A stretch of 64,000 bases of DNA from Flavobacterium aquidurense. Its GTDB lineage: Bacteria; Bacteroidota; Bacteroidia; Flavobacteriales; Flavobacteriaceae. The stretch spans positions 62,001 to 126,000 of the forward strand of contig NZ_JRLF01000011.1 in NCBI RefSeq assembly GCF_001404985.1. The letters run 5' to 3'. Each line of letters starts with the position of its first letter. The stretch's first letter is position 1. Made by a program: the position numbers and the translations under genes. This document shows, in pieces, positions 18,259 to 27,175 of this stretch. The notes beneath the pieces were generated by a model. The model was not told where the DNA came from. It saw only the letters and a program-made list of their open reading frames with translations, and made no database searches.

Positions 18259-21200
18259 TCACTGAAACTCAAAATTATCCAATAATAATCCTTTCAGATC
18301 TTCTGCTTCTAATGTGATTTTATACGTTCCGGCATTGATATATCCGCCGGAAGTTGTATTTAACACCTTCCATTTTTCTGCCGAAGGAAAGAATTCAATA
18401 CTATCATTTCGCATTAAAATTCCGTAAGCGTCTTCCATTTTGAATTTTACTTTTAACGGGCTTTCATTCCGATTCATAAAACGAAAACGCATCAGATAGA
18501 TTCCGGCAACTCCCGGTTTCACTTCAAACTCAATTGTGTTATTTGTCTTTTTTGTAAACTCAATATAATCTGCTTTCTTAAAATTTCGTCTTTCAATTCC
18601 TATTCCCGTTGTTTTGGTATTTTCTGCTTCAATAACAACTACAGGTCTTGAATCATCTTTTTCGCCCATATCATAGTTTGGAACTACAATTACAGACCCT
18701 AAAAATTCTGACTGATCAAAAGAAATTTTATCTCCTTTTTTTACTTTTTTAGAAAAAATATTAAATGTTGTGTTTTTACTGTTTTTTGCAATTTCTTCTG
18801 ATTTTTTATATTCCGATAACCAGCCCGTTGTTTTATTTTCTTTCTGATCTGTAAGAATATAAATATCAGAATCTTCTTTGACGGTAAACGAACCCGAAGT
18901 TTTTGACTGAGACGAAAACTGCAAATAATCAGCTCCAAAAACCTCCGATGGTAATTGTGTAAAAACAATTTCTGAATCTGAATATTGCTTTGAATTAATA
19001 TCCAGCCACGATCTGGTTTTAACAGAAATATAATTACCTGAATTTAAAACCAGGTTCTGAATATTTTTTGGTGATTCATTTACCGGTTTCACATTTTTGT
19101 CTTTAGTTGAAATGGCAATCGCAGCTATAATCGCCTGTCCAGCTTTTACATTTGGAAATGAAATATTAATTGAACCATTTTGGCTTTTTACCACAAATGT
19201 TTTCTTCAGAGCTTTATCGTGTCCAACTTCTGACCAAATATCTAAATCTTTCAAAACTGTGTTATTGTTGATTGCAACATCAAACAAGCGCCAGCCTTTG
19301 CAATCTAATCCACCTCCGGTTCCGTACCAGGGTTCTGCAAAATAGAGTTCGACCAGATATTCGCCATCGGGTGCAGGAAATTCATAACTTAGTTTATCAA
19401 CTCCATATCTGAAACTTTGAAATAATTCAGGATCTTTTGTACCTGTTATCGGGTCAAAAGTACTGCGCTGACTGGCATAAAAATCCGGCAGTTTTTCAAA
19501 TTTATCTGTCCATGACAATGATCCCCACGTATTTTGACCACTTTTATGCGTATCTGCCAACCAGTTTTTTCCATCTGAATCTGTGAACTCAGAACCTCCG
19601 CAATTGACTCTGTAAATATAATTATATCCTTTTTTAGGTTCTAAAATATCCGATTTATCCGTGTATAATGTCTTTAAATTTGGTGCTTTTGCAAGTGTAT
19701 TCAGTACAATATAATCTTTGGCTACAGCCACACCATTTACACAACCCACAGCATATAAAACATTATACTGAATATTGACATTATTCCATTGAAAATGATT
19801 TCCTAAACCCGGATTTTTTAATTTGCCTAAAGAGATTTTATTTACATCGTTAAACAGTTCTACTTCATCACAATTAGAGTAAATATCGATGCCGCTTTTT
19901 ATTCCTGCCGCATCCCAACGGCTTGGCCACGTGTGCGAAACAATATAAACCATAGGATTTGTTTTGTTCGAAACATAATTGGCGCGGTACATATAATATG
20001 CGTCAAGAGGTTCTCCCCAAATGGTAAAAAGTCCTTTGTAATTTACCGGACCAACTTTGTCGATATCCCTAAAACCCTCACCATTTTGAACGCGTCCCGG
20101 GTTTTCATGCGATGCAAAAAGCCAATTGAATTGTCCTGCAATTTTATCTTTTACAGATTCGGCCTCACGGACTTTGATTTCCATTAATTGCGAAAATCTG
20201 TTTTCGCTCAGGATTCCTTTTTGGTCAAACTCGCCTTCTGTGTGTAAATCTGCTGTTCGCCACGCACCATATTCTCCGTTTAGCAGTTGCGTGCTCATTT
20301 CGAGATGATATTTTAAAGGATCACCGCCATATGTTCCGGACCAGTTTTGAACCACATTCCAATCTGTTCCTTCACCTCCGTTACAAGTGGTTACGATGCG
20401 TTGCGAAGCAGAAATGGGATCCATTTCGCGAATGATTTTAGTACATTCTTCAGCAAATTCTTTTGGGATAGTGCTTTCATTCTGCAATCCCCACATCACG
20501 ACAGAAGGGCTGTTTCTGCGTTCTTTGATCCATTCGCGCAATAAGGTTTTAAAATTCTCCTTAAACTCCGGTGTATCATACCAAATATGTGCTGAAAACT
20601 GGCTCCAAAACAAGATTCCGTTTTCATCCAGTTCTTTTTGGTACAGTAAATTATGAGGTTGATGCGCTTCTCTGAATGCATTGAATCCCGCTGCTTTTAT
20701 CTGCTCGATCCTGGAATGAATCTGCTCGTTTGAAAACGAATGACTGTTGCCTATTAAATGTTCATATTCGCAGGTTCCGTTGATAAATAAAGGTTCGTCA
20801 TTGATATAAAACCTATTGTCTTTTCCGTCTCTGCTTATGGGCCAGCTTACCCAACGAATTCCGTAAGGCGTTTTTAGTTCGTCTATTTTCTTTCCGTTTT
20901 CATAAACCGCTGTTACCAATTGATACAAATACGGATGGGATGGTGACCACAATTTTGGCTGTGTTATTTGAGGAAGTGATTGGGCGATTTCCCTGGTTTC
21001 TCCTGCGGCATTTTTAACGTCACTTTTTACTGTAACTACTTTTTTTCCTGAAGCATCAAAAAGGATATTTTCGAGGGTTAAATTTCGGTTTGAGTTGCCG
21101 TAATTTTTGATTTGGGTTGTAATATTCAGAATAGCGCTTTTTTTAGAAGTCGAAGGATCATTCCAGATATGAACGCCAAAAGGTTCTATGCGAACTTCAT

Positions 21201-21789
21201 TAGTAATCACTAAAGAAACCGGCCTGAAAATCCCCATTGGCTGTGAACCTTCAGAAAATCCCCATTCTCCGGAACATCCTCCGCAAACCCATGGAAGATC
21301 TGCAATAAAAGAGGGATGCGCAGCTTTGACAACGATATTGTTTTCTTTTTCGAAAGTCACAAACGGAGTAATATCTACTGTAAATGTGGTTCTGCCGCCT
21401 TTATGTTCACCAGCTTTCTTGCCGTTTACCCAAACGGTTGCATATGAATTTACTCCTTCGAAATAAAGAAAAAATCGTTTTCCTTTAGTCGATTTATCCA
21501 GTTTAATTGATTTTTGATACCAGGCAGTTCCGTGCAAATTACCATGTTTGGTTCTCCTGAAACCATAATACTGATCCCAGTTGTGCGGCACATTTACTTG
21601 CTGCCATTTTGCACCAATTTTTGGATTGTTTACAAAATCTTCTTCTTTTGCAGGAAGCGTCTCCAGAACAGTAGTTGCCCAAGATGAGTTCAGCGAAACT
21701 TCTTTACGAAATTCCGCTGACCCTTTATTGCTTTGACTCCAAACAAAGCAACTACTTAAATAAAAAATAAAAAAAACTATTTTCTTCAT
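18259..21789 (-). CDS. Large GH2 enzyme with malectin-like and CBM6-like domains
   Basis: The 1,176-residue product has a signal peptide (IFYLSSCFVWSQS). The GH2 core covers about residues 20-690, with acid/base Glu in VVMWGLQNESTI and nucleophile Glu in LNGEYGAWRTA. After it come a malectin-like domain (about 720-900: YRVNCGGSEFTD, LVELYFAEPWYG, WRLFDVAINN) and a C-terminal carbohydrate-binding module of CBM6 type (VVVIEAENTKTTGIGI, GTYKITLEAEDLKG). The extra modules make it much longer than the 808-residue GH2 downstream and suggest it grips a polymer or long oligosaccharide while trimming beta-linked residues. The gap to the next gene (164 bases) contains only a repeat, so co-transcription is likely. 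Confidence 0.88.
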   Translation of the reverse strand: MKKIVFFIFYLSSCFVWSQSNKGSAEFRKEVSLNSSWATTVLETLPAKEEDFVNNPKIGAKWQQVNVPHNWDQYYGFRRTKHGNLHGTAWYQKSIKLDKSTKGKRFFLYFEGVNSYATVWVNGKKAGEHKGGRTTFTVDITPFVTFEKENNIVVKAAHPSFIADLPWVCGGCSGEWGFSEGSQPMGIFRPVSLVITNEVRIEPFGVHIWNDPSTSKKSAILNITTQIKNYGNSNRNLTLENILFDASGKKVVTVKSDVKNAAGETREIAQSLPQITQPKLWSPSHPYLYQLVTAVYENGKKIDELKTPYGIRWVSWPISRDGKDNRFYINDEPLFINGTCEYEHLIGNSHSFSNEQIHSRIEQIKAAGFNAFREAHQPHNLLYQKELDENGILFWSQFSAHIWYDTPEFKENFKTLLREWIKERRNSPSVVMWGLQNESTIPKEFAEECTKIIREMDPISASQRIVTTCNGGEGTDWNVVQNWSGTYGGDPLKYHLEMSTQLLNGEYGAWRTADLHTEGEFDQKGILSENRFSQLMEIKVREAESVKDKIAGQFNWLFASHENPGRVQNGEGFRDIDKVGPVNYKGLFTIWGEPLDAYYMYRANYVSNKTNPMVYIVSHTWPSRWDAAGIKSGIDIYSNCDEVELFNDVNKISLGKLKNPGLGNHFQWNNVNIQYNVLYAVGCVNGVAVAKDYIVLNTLAKAPNLKTLYTDKSDILEPKKGYNYIYRVNCGGSEFTDSDGKNWLADTHKSGQNTWGSLSWTDKFEKLPDFYASQRSTFDPITGTKDPELFQSFRYGVDKLSYEFPAPDGEYLVELYFAEPWYGTGGGLDCKGWRLFDVAINNNTVLKDLDIWSEVGHDKALKKTFVVKSQNGSINISFPNVKAGQAIIAAIAISTKDKNVKPVNESPKNIQNLVLNSGNYISVKTRSWLDINSKQYSDSEIVFTQLPSEVFGADYLQFSSQSKTSGSFTVKEDSDIYILTDQKENKTTGWLSEYKKSEEIAKNSKNTTFNIFSKKVKKGDKISFDQSEFLGSVIVVPNYDMGEKDDSRPVVVIEAENTKTTGIGIERRNFKKADYIEFTKKTNNTIEFEVKPGVAGIYLMRFRFMNRNESPLKVKFKMEDAYGILMRNDSIEFFPSAEKWKVLNTTSGGYINAGTYKITLEAEDLKGLLLDNFEFQ

Positions 21790-21803
21790 ATCTTTTTACT
21801 TAA

Positions 21804-21826
21804 ACCATATAAGTGATATAAGGTAA
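21804..21826. repeat. AACCATATAAG repeat arm
   Basis: aaccatataagtgatataag is nearly the same as the left arm of the hairpin at 15610. Only one arm is present here, directly upstream of the large GH2 gene start. Confidence 0.5.
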
Positions 21827-21863
21827 TTAAGCTTTAACTTTTTGTATTTTATTCCTTCAATTA

Positions 21864-22011
21864 CACCTGACAGTCCCGAAGCCTCTGGATTAAAATCCTG
21901 TCAGGTCAAAATTAACAACGAGTTCGCGTGAGGGATTGAGGCGGTATCCTTTTATGAAGCTTTAGCGAAATAAAAGATATAGCCGAAAGCCCGACCCGAA
22001 GGGACACGCCC
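21864..22011. repeat. CGTGAGGGATTGAGG / CCCGACCCGAAGGGACACGCC dispersed repeat
   Basis: The element begins with the inverted pair CCTGACAG / CTGTCAGG, then has cgcgtgagggattgagg and ends cccgacccgaagggacacgc. A second, inverted copy lies at 31707-31807. Similar elements are common between flavobacterial genes. Confidence 0.7.
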
Positions 22012-22020
22012 AAAATATCA

Positions 22021-24753
22021 TTAATAAAACAACCAGTCTATTGCACCTTTTTCTCCTGCATCGATATAACCAACATCGCGTGGGGTTATGGTTTGATTTG
22101 CATCTGTAAAACCTAAAATTAAAACTCTTCCTTTGCCTAAATCCAGTTTATTTTCTCCCGGTTCAAAAGTATAGGTATGAATATTAACTCTTGGTAATTC
22201 CTTAAGGTTCATGGCACTTGCCAAAATAACTTCGGCCTGACCGTTTGCATTTCCGGCAGCATCAGTTTCTAAACTTGGCGGAAATAAAAACCTCTTCTGA
22301 TCTGAATTAAAATAACCTACAACCAATTTTACGGCTTTTGTATTTTTAAATTTCAAATGAGTTCCATTCTCATTTTGTGCAATTTCATCGAATGCAATTC
22401 CTTTCAGGTTTTGCAATTCAGGTGCTACTTTTATAAGTTCAGAAATTGGTGTTCCGTATACTTTTGTTCCGTTTTTTACAGCGTAAGTTCCTTTGCTTTC
22501 ACTTAATAAAGTTACTTCTGCTGGTTGCCACGGTTTGCCTTCTTTGGTTTCTATTTTACCATCTTTAGATGATTTCAATAATTCTAAATTTCGTTTAAAG
22601 TTAACCAATTCACGTTCGTAGTGCGGTAATAATTCTTTCCAGGTTTTGTTATTTCCATCATCACCGCCAATCGGGATTCGGCGTTGAGCAGTTTGCATAC
22701 TATTAGCATAGAAATAAGTGTCTTTTGTTAAATTTACTAAAAGCTCATAATATTCGATACTTTTTTCTAAATGCGGCAGCGCTTTATCAAGATCAGCAAT
22801 ATCATTAGAATAACTGTATCTGAGCACCAACAACGCTGTTTTTACTTTTTCTGAAAAGAAATCCGCAAAAGCCTTATAAGCATGAATATCGTTTTTAAGG
22901 CGCAAAAACTCTTCTTTGTCTTTGGTTACTTTTGACTCTGCTTTATCAATGGCGCTAACAGCCAGTCGGCCATGTTCTGTAATTTCTGCAATAATCTGAG
23001 TTGGAAGTTCACCTGAATGCGGCTCGAGATTCCACTCTTTTTTTGCATATTCCAAAAGAAGTTCGCCAGCAGGTCCGCACGATTCATGAAACCCGGGATA
23101 AACACGCCATTTTGATGGATTTACCAACTGGCTTTCGAACATTCCTAATAATAAGGTCTGACGGTTTCCTTCGGTAATTCCAAAACGTCTTAAGGTTTTT
23201 GGAGCGATTTCTCCCGTTTCTTCGTAGGCTTTTAAAATGTTATTTGCTGCCTCTGAATCTGTTCCGTATTTAGCTGCTAAATCTTTGTCCCAGAATTTAA
23301 CCTCTTCATTTCGGTCTCGTTTACTGTCCCAAGCATATCTTGCCCAGGCTTTGTACCAGATCCAGTCACGGTCCATCTCCAGAATTCGTTCACCAGTTTT
23401 GGTTTTATCAGCAGAGTAAGGCCAGTCCCAATACGATGCCTGAGGATATAAATGTAAAGCATTTGCTCCGTGTACGCTATGCATGGCTTTAACCGTTTTC
23501 TGGATAAAATCAGGCGAACCGTATCTAAAAGGTTCCAGATTTGCGAGAATATGAACATTCTCAATATGAATAGATTTCAAGGCACTTAACTGTTTATGAG
23601 TTTCTCCCCAAGGTCCTCCGGGTGTGTAAGTTGTTAACGATTCTCCGGTATATTTACTTTCTGTATACAGGTTTTTATACAATGGCAGCGATTTTTCCAT
23701 AACCAAAGGGCCATCAGTATCATGCGAACGCAAAATAATTGGCGGTTCATCTGTTCTTCCTAATGCTTTTAATCCGTCCTGAACTCCCGGAATAATGGTT
23801 TTGGTAAACCATTCTACGTCATCATCAATTGTATTTATGGCTTCGCCAAGGCAAACCAGCAATCCTACATTTGGATATTTTTCTATAAATGCTGCAATAG
23901 ACTTTCTCGTATAATCAGAAAGTAACGGAGTTATTGGTCTGGATCGATCCTGCGTTTTAATGTTATAATGTTCTGCAAAAGGTTTAGAAACAATAATATT
24001 GTAAAACATCTGAATCACCCAGATTCCTCTTTTATTCGCTTCTTCAGTCAGGAATTTATAGATTTCTTCATTTTTTTTGAAATCTTCTTCGCTTACTTCC
24101 AACGCAAACGGATAATCTTTTAGTTTTACCAAAGACGCAAATGGATGCCCGTTCCATAAATACAAAGAGTTCATTCTATTATCGACCATCATATCCAAAT
24201 ACTTCGTCCATAGTTTTTTATCATAAAACCAAGGAAAAGTTTCAGGCGTATACGGATATTCGTAAACGTCCCTGCCCGGAAGATATGTCGTTTTCTGCAT
24301 TCCGATACAAGCGCCTCTCAAAACCATTTCCGGACTGTCTTCGATATTGATTTCTGACGGGATTAAACCTGAAGCCTTAATACGATCTGCCAGTTCCATT
24401 GCACCATATAATACTCCTGATGCATCAGTTCCTTCTATATATATGATATTTTTTTGAGTCCGAATTTGAAAACCTTCTTTTTTGATGAGTTTACTATCAT
24501 CGATTTTAGCAGTTTTTGAATGTTGTTTCCAAAAATCAGTTCCTTTTTCGCCAATAACAATTACTTTATCTTTTGCATTTTTAGTGATTTTATCAGAAGA
24601 AGTTACTTTAAAACCTTTTGTAGATAACGTTGCTGATAATTTTTCAGCTCCAAACTGAGCTCTCGGCGATTTTGCATCATTAACAATAGTGACATTTTGC
24701 GCTGTTGCGAAAGTGGTATAAAAGCCTAAAAAAAGTAAAGTAAAATATTTCAT
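22021..24753 (-). CDS. Alpha-uronidase-like glycoside hydrolase (GH67/GH115-like)
   Basis: The product is 910 residues from the ATG at 24753, which starts the signal peptide MKYFTLLFLGFYTTFATAQ. An in-frame ATG at 24795 adds 14 residues without signal character. An N-terminal GH67N/GH20b-like domain (VTIVNDAKSPRAQFGAEKLS, YIEGTDASGVLYGAMELADR) precedes a TIM-barrel region (RGACIGMQKTTYLPG, NRMNSLYLWNGHPFASL, HGANALHLYPQASYWDWP) and a helical C-terminal part. I recall homologues in pectin loci annotated as alpha-D-galacturonidases; alpha-glucuronidase is the alternative. The family level is fairly sure, the specificity is not. It would remove alpha-linked uronic acid in the periplasm, between the GH2 and TIM-barrel genes. 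Confidence 0.7.
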   Translation of the reverse strand: MKYFTLLFLGFYTTFATAQNVTIVNDAKSPRAQFGAEKLSATLSTKGFKVTSSDKITKNAKDKVIVIGEKGTDFWKQHSKTAKIDDSKLIKKEGFQIRTQKNIIYIEGTDASGVLYGAMELADRIKASGLIPSEINIEDSPEMVLRGACIGMQKTTYLPGRDVYEYPYTPETFPWFYDKKLWTKYLDMMVDNRMNSLYLWNGHPFASLVKLKDYPFALEVSEEDFKKNEEIYKFLTEEANKRGIWVIQMFYNIIVSKPFAEHYNIKTQDRSRPITPLLSDYTRKSIAAFIEKYPNVGLLVCLGEAINTIDDDVEWFTKTIIPGVQDGLKALGRTDEPPIILRSHDTDGPLVMEKSLPLYKNLYTESKYTGESLTTYTPGGPWGETHKQLSALKSIHIENVHILANLEPFRYGSPDFIQKTVKAMHSVHGANALHLYPQASYWDWPYSADKTKTGERILEMDRDWIWYKAWARYAWDSKRDRNEEVKFWDKDLAAKYGTDSEAANNILKAYEETGEIAPKTLRRFGITEGNRQTLLLGMFESQLVNPSKWRVYPGFHESCGPAGELLLEYAKKEWNLEPHSGELPTQIIAEITEHGRLAVSAIDKAESKVTKDKEEFLRLKNDIHAYKAFADFFSEKVKTALLVLRYSYSNDIADLDKALPHLEKSIEYYELLVNLTKDTYFYANSMQTAQRRIPIGGDDGNNKTWKELLPHYERELVNFKRNLELLKSSKDGKIETKEGKPWQPAEVTLLSESKGTYAVKNGTKVYGTPISELIKVAPELQNLKGIAFDEIAQNENGTHLKFKNTKAVKLVVGYFNSDQKRFLFPPSLETDAAGNANGQAEVILASAMNLKELPRVNIHTYTFEPGENKLDLGKGRVLILGFTDANQTITPRDVGYIDAGEKGAIDWLFY

Positions 24754-24788
24754 TGTATTGTGATTTATTGAATCAAATTTCATAAAAT

Positions 24789-24888
24789 TTGTCATTTAGA
24801 CGAAGGAGAGATCACACTAGAAACTCCGTACAGAAAAGCCAATCTTTGTCGCGTTACGCATGTGATCCCTCGTTCCTCGGGATGACAA
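24789..24888. repeat. Dispersed palindromic element (GAGGAAC family)
   Basis: Left end TTGTCATTTAGACGAAGGAG, right end TCGTTCCTCGGGATGACAA, with aatctttgtcg inside. It is 100 bp and has the same orientation as the copies at 43759 and 60236. Confidence 0.8.
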
Positions 24889-24899
24889 AAATGCGGGTA

Positions 24900-25796
24900 T
24901 TAATTCTGAAAAATCTTTTTTAAGTAAGCCACATTTGCCCCGTAATTTGCTTTTACATTATGTACTTGTGTTACGTCACGGGAACGTTCTACAATTAACC
25001 AGCCACTCCATTTCATTTCGTCGAGTGCATTTTTAATTTTTGGCATATCGATCGCAGTGTCATTTTCTAACCAGACTTTATCTGTATTCGAAGCATGAAT
25101 TTGCCCTAAATACTTTTTACCTAAAATCTTTAATTCTGAAACGATATCTCTTCCGTTATCCACCGCATTTGCAAAATTGAACGAACTTTTAATATATTTT
25201 GAACCAATTTCTTCCAATAGCTTTTTCTCTTCGGTGGCGTTCAATGAAGTTTCAATTGCGATAATTCCGCCTATTTTGCCCACTTGTTTTCCTGCCCATT
25301 TTAATCTTTCGATTATTACAGGGCGCAATTCCGGATTTTTAACCAAATCACTTTCTGTTCCCAGAGGTAAATAAGCCACTTTTACTTTCATGTCTTTCAT
25401 TGCTTTTACACAATCATCAATCATAGGTACGATAGTTTCTCTTTTTGCAAAAGACTGCGCATAAAATCCGGACATGGCGATAGAACTGATTCCCACGTTC
25501 AATTCTTTTGATTTATCAAGAAATTTTTGTCTCTCAGCGGGATCTCCTAATTTACTGTCAAAAGTAGGTCTGTTCCCTAAACCTCCCATATCAAGTTCTA
25601 TTCCGTCAGCTTTTATTTCTGCTGCTAATCCAAAAGAGCCTAATTTTTGTCTTTTTAAGATCATCCAGTCGCAAACCGCAACTTTATATTGCTGCTTTTT
25701 ATTAGACGACTGAGCTGTTGCACAACTATTGAAGACTCCTGCCAAAACAACTATGAAAAGTATAGCCGTTAATTTTATAAAAATTTTATTGCTCAT
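24900..25796 (-). CDS. Exported sugar isomerase/epimerase-like TIM-barrel lipoprotein
   Basis: The 298-residue product starts with a lipoprotein signal (VVLAGVFNSCATAQ, Cys in FNSC) and continues as a xylose-isomerase-like TIM barrel (AP-endonuclease-2 superfamily). Likely metal ligands are the Glu in ADGIELDMGG, Glu in GGIIAIETSLN, His in GQIHASNTD and Glu in WLIVERSRD. Cytoplasmic relatives isomerise or epimerise sugars, but this one is anchored in the envelope. It may act on a released, possibly oxidised sugar in the periplasm, or have been recruited for another reaction. It lies between the sialidase-fold lipoprotein and the uronidase, 96 and 146 bases away. Confidence 0.8.
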   Translation of the reverse strand: MSNKIFIKLTAILFIVVLAGVFNSCATAQSSNKKQQYKVAVCDWMILKRQKLGSFGLAAEIKADGIELDMGGLGNRPTFDSKLGDPAERQKFLDKSKELNVGISSIAMSGFYAQSFAKRETIVPMIDDCVKAMKDMKVKVAYLPLGTESDLVKNPELRPVIIERLKWAGKQVGKIGGIIAIETSLNATEEKKLLEEIGSKYIKSSFNFANAVDNGRDIVSELKILGKKYLGQIHASNTDKVWLENDTAIDMPKIKNALDEMKWSGWLIVERSRDVTQVHNVKANYGANVAYLKKIFQN

Positions 25797-25814
25797 TGTT
25801 GTGTGTGTTTTTTA

Positions 25815-25883
25815 GCCACAAATTGCACAAATTTTCACGAATTAATATTAAAAAAATTAGTGTAAATTCGTGAAATTCGTGGC
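25815..25883. repeat. GCCACAAATT / AATTCGTGGC inverted repeat
   Basis: gccacaaattgcac at 25815 and gtgaaattcgtggc ending at 25883 are inverted arms. The same family forms the outer arms of the composite at 34336-34492. Confidence 0.65.
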
Positions 25884-25892
25884 AAACTTTTC

Positions 25893-27038
25893 TTATTCTT
25901 CTTCAGCTTTTACAGCCGTTACGACTTTATTTTCGTCCCCTGGCCAGATTCCGTTTTTGATTGGGAGTGTTTTTAATTTACTTGGATCGATTTTCACATA
26001 TTTCAGTTTTTCCCTTCTCCACGTGTAAACGATATGTACCATTCCGTCAGAACTCTGAATCATGGATGGATAAGAATATTGGCTAATTTTTGAATCCTCT
26101 AAAACTAATGCTGCATTCCAGTGAATTCCATCTTTGGAAACTGAAACATTCAAAGGTGTTCTTGGGCCTTTTGCCTCTGTTCCCGGAGGAAGAACATGGT
26201 TGTAAACCAATAAATGTCTTCCGTCTTTTAGAGTTACGGCATCAGTTCCTGAGTTATTATTTGGCAAACCGATCAATTCTACATCTGACCAGGTTTTTCC
26301 GTTGTCTTTAGAAAATGTACTAAAAATAGCTCTGTTTCTCGTTCTTCCAATTGCCTGAATACGGCCATCTTTGTGGAATAAAATACTAGGCTGGATTGCG
26401 TTTATTTTCTGTTTTCCTCTTGGTAACGTGTCGCCCATGATCCATGTTTTTCCAAAATCAGGCGTGCTTTCCATTCGAAGTCTCCACCCGTCGCCTTCGA
26501 TACTTGACGGACATAATAAAGTTCCGTTGCTTAATAAAACCGGCTTATTTTTGATTGGCCCTAAGAAACCATCAGGCATTTTTTGTGCCTCAGACCATGT
26601 TTTTCCGTTATCAGATGAAGTTCTGATTACGCCCCACCATTCAGATGGTTTAGGTCCTATTTTATAGAAAAGCATTAAGTCTCCACCCGGAATTTGATAC
26701 AAAACCGGATTCCATGTTGGTAATCTCGGGCCTTCTTTCATTACTCCATCAGCAACTTTAGTGGCTTCGTTCCATTTATCACTTCCTTTTGGTTTGATGC
26801 TTACATAGATGCAAACGTCAGGGTGTCTTTCGTGAGTTCCGCCAAACCAGGATGAAACTAAATCTCCATTTGAAGCTTCGACAATCGTAACAGCGTGGCA
26901 AGAAGGATATGGTGCTTTATCATAAATAAATTCATCAACTAAAATACCTTCTTTCCAGGTCTTATTCTGTAAAGTAGGTTTACAGCTCACAAAAAGCAAA
27001 ACCCCAAATAAGACAAATGTTAACTTTATTACCTTCAT
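25893..27038 (-). CDS. Sialidase-fold (BNR/Asp-box) lipoprotein
   Basis: The 381-residue product has a lipoprotein signal (FGVLLFVSCKP) and a six-bladed propeller marked by Asp-boxes: SSDNGKTW, TPDFGKTW, SKDNGKTW and SKDGIHW. The N-terminal FRIP motif of true sialidases is missing; instead the first blade reads SSWFGGTHERHPDVCIY. Sialic acid is not a pectin component, so the family fold is probably used here for another hydrolase or lyase reaction on rhamnogalacturonan fragments. It has its own candidate promoter/operator at 27100-27163, unlike most genes in the locus, and may head a sub-operon with the TIM-barrel, uronidase and GH2 genes. Confidence 0.8.
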   Translation of the reverse strand: MKVIKLTFVLFGVLLFVSCKPTLQNKTWKEGILVDEFIYDKAPYPSCHAVTIVEASNGDLVSSWFGGTHERHPDVCIYVSIKPKGSDKWNEATKVADGVMKEGPRLPTWNPVLYQIPGGDLMLFYKIGPKPSEWWGVIRTSSDNGKTWSEAQKMPDGFLGPIKNKPVLLSNGTLLCPSSIEGDGWRLRMESTPDFGKTWIMGDTLPRGKQKINAIQPSILFHKDGRIQAIGRTRNRAIFSTFSKDNGKTWSDVELIGLPNNNSGTDAVTLKDGRHLLVYNHVLPPGTEAKGPRTPLNVSVSKDGIHWNAALVLEDSKISQYSYPSMIQSSDGMVHIVYTWRREKLKYVKIDPSKLKTLPIKNGIWPGDENKVVTAVKAEEE

Positions 27039-27099
27039 TCTTAATTTTATTATGAATTAAAATTTTTGATTTTAAATGCATTCCTAATAATTTTTAATG

Positions 27100-27163
27100 C
27101 AAAATTATTTATTAAGTGTAAAAATAACACTAAAAAACTAAAGATGTATCCTGTACTATCCCG
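27100..27163 (-). promoter_or_regulatory. Promoter with direct-repeat operator upstream of the sialidase-fold gene
   Basis: On the minus strand CGGGATAGTACAGGATA (27163-27147) contains two GGATA-type half-sites 10 bp apart. After 39 bases comes TAATTTTG (27107-27100), a perfect TAnnTTTG -7 element, about 60 bases before the ATG at 27038. The operator matches the one upstream of susC at 13 of 17 positions. Confidence 0.5.
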
Positions 27164-27175
27164 AATTATTTAAAA

